DNA of 5,761 nt from NCBI GenBank assembly GCA_002314555.1, contig DCGF01000001.1:702-6462 (forward strand). The letters are read 5' to 3'. Source of the DNA: Ruminococcaceae bacterium UBA1785. GTDB lineage: Bacteria; Bacillota; Clostridia; Oscillospirales; Acutalibacteraceae. Positions 5,407 through 5,761 of this stretch are shown here, piece after piece; position 1 is the first letter of the stretch, and each line of letters begins with the position of its first letter. The notes below the pieces were generated by a model that ran no database searches, was not told where the DNA came from, and worked only from the letters and a program-made list of their open reading frames with translations. A program made the translations under genes and the position numbers.

Positions 5407-5761
5407 ATGAGTACTATTTGGTGGATCGTTATAATAACAGCCATTGCAGGTGTAGGTGGCACAGGCCTTGGAGGTCTCATCGGAGCTGTTTTACGTCGTG
5501 ACTCAAAGAAGGTGGTAAGTCTTCTTCTTTCGTTTGCCGGTGGCGTTATGATGGCAGTTGTATGCTTTGACCTTATCCCTGAATCTATGATGCCTGAGGG
5601 AGCAAAAGAACCTATCTCACTTTGGTTTGTGCTCTTTGGTATCTTACTTGGATATGGCATTATCTATTTGCTAAACTTCTTAATTGATAAATCGACTAAC
5701 CATGAGATAGAGCACATAGATGATGAACATCCGAAGACGGCGGATGACCTCGATGAGCTTA
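5407..5761 (+). CDS. ZIP family divalent metal transporter (3' end outside window)
   Basis: The frame is open from ATG 5407 to the window end, giving the first 118 residues. ZIP proteins move Zn, Mn, Fe or similar divalent ions across the cytoplasmic membrane, usually inward. Three membrane segments are visible: about 4-28 (Gly-rich, GVGGTGLGGLIGAVL), 37-57 and 71-93. The second contains SFAGGVMMAVVCFDLIPES (42-60), a typical ZIP pattern ending in the D-L-P-E motif. After segment three comes a hydrophilic loop with His99, His103 and His108 among many Asp/Glu, in the place of the family's variable metal-binding loop. The signature HNxPEG helix would lie beyond the window. GGAGGA at 5398-5403 is a strong but close ribosome site. 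The gene has its own promoter with tandem operators and is separated from the upstream unit by a terminator. The metal cannot be told from this part. Confidence 0.85.
   Translation, partial: MSTIWWIVIITAIAGVGGTGLGGLIGAVLRRDSKKVVSLLLSFAGGVMMAVVCFDLIPESMMPEGAKEPISLWFVLFGILLGYGIIYLLNFLIDKSTNHEIEHIDDEHPKTADDLDEL

Noticed and set aside
5391..5660. Minus-strand 89-codon frame at the window end
   Set aside because: It is antisense to the ZIP transporter gene, which has a promoter, ribosome site and clear family motifs.

Overview
The window reads as a low-GC, Gram-positive chromosome of the Clostridia, most likely Lachnospiraceae (Butyrivibrio/Roseburia-like); this is inferred from gene content and order, not from a search. 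The grounds are SepF and DivIVA division genes, good Shine-Dalgarno sites in front of nearly every gene, a transketolase split into two genes, and the order sepF-divIVA-lspA-rluD. All seven complete or partial genes up to position 5294 lie on the + strand, with gaps of 0 to 30 bases or short overlaps, so they look like one long transcription unit.

Layout: 1-159 is the 3' end of sepF (FtsZ membrane anchor). 190-1041 is a DivIVA-family coiled-coil protein with a TTG start and a very acidic C-terminal tail. 1054-1518 is lspA (lipoprotein signal peptidase), overlapping or abutting an RluD-family 23S rRNA pseudouridine synthase (1520-2446). This overlaps by ATGA the N-terminal transketolase subunit gene (2443-3270), followed one base later by the C-terminal subunit gene (3272-4219). 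The last gene of the unit, 4242-5294, encodes a cysteine Ntn-hydrolase of the choloylglycine hydrolase / acyltransferase superfamily with a 79-residue N-terminal extension. A strong intrinsic terminator at 5301-5324 closes the unit.

A second unit starts immediately after the terminator. It has a sigma-A-type promoter (TTGACT, 17 bases, TATGCT) that is covered and followed by two identical perfect 16-bp palindromes, GTTAGCATATGCTAAC. It drives a ZIP-family metal transporter gene that runs off the window end. The operator pair suggests a metal-responsive repressor, with a DtxR/MntR-type protein the best guess.

Functionally the first unit joins cell division and pole/septum organisation (SepF, DivIVA), lipoprotein maturation (LspA), ribosome modification (RluD) and pentose phosphate metabolism (transketolase); the hydrolase has no evident link to these. 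Nothing here amounts to a clearly new multi-gene system. The most interesting parts are the tandem operator in front of the ZIP gene, the uncharacterised Ntn-hydrolase, and two hairpin-forming sequences inside the hydrolase gene. The only non-coding stretch of note is the 112 bases at 5295-5406, which holds the terminator, promoter and operators.
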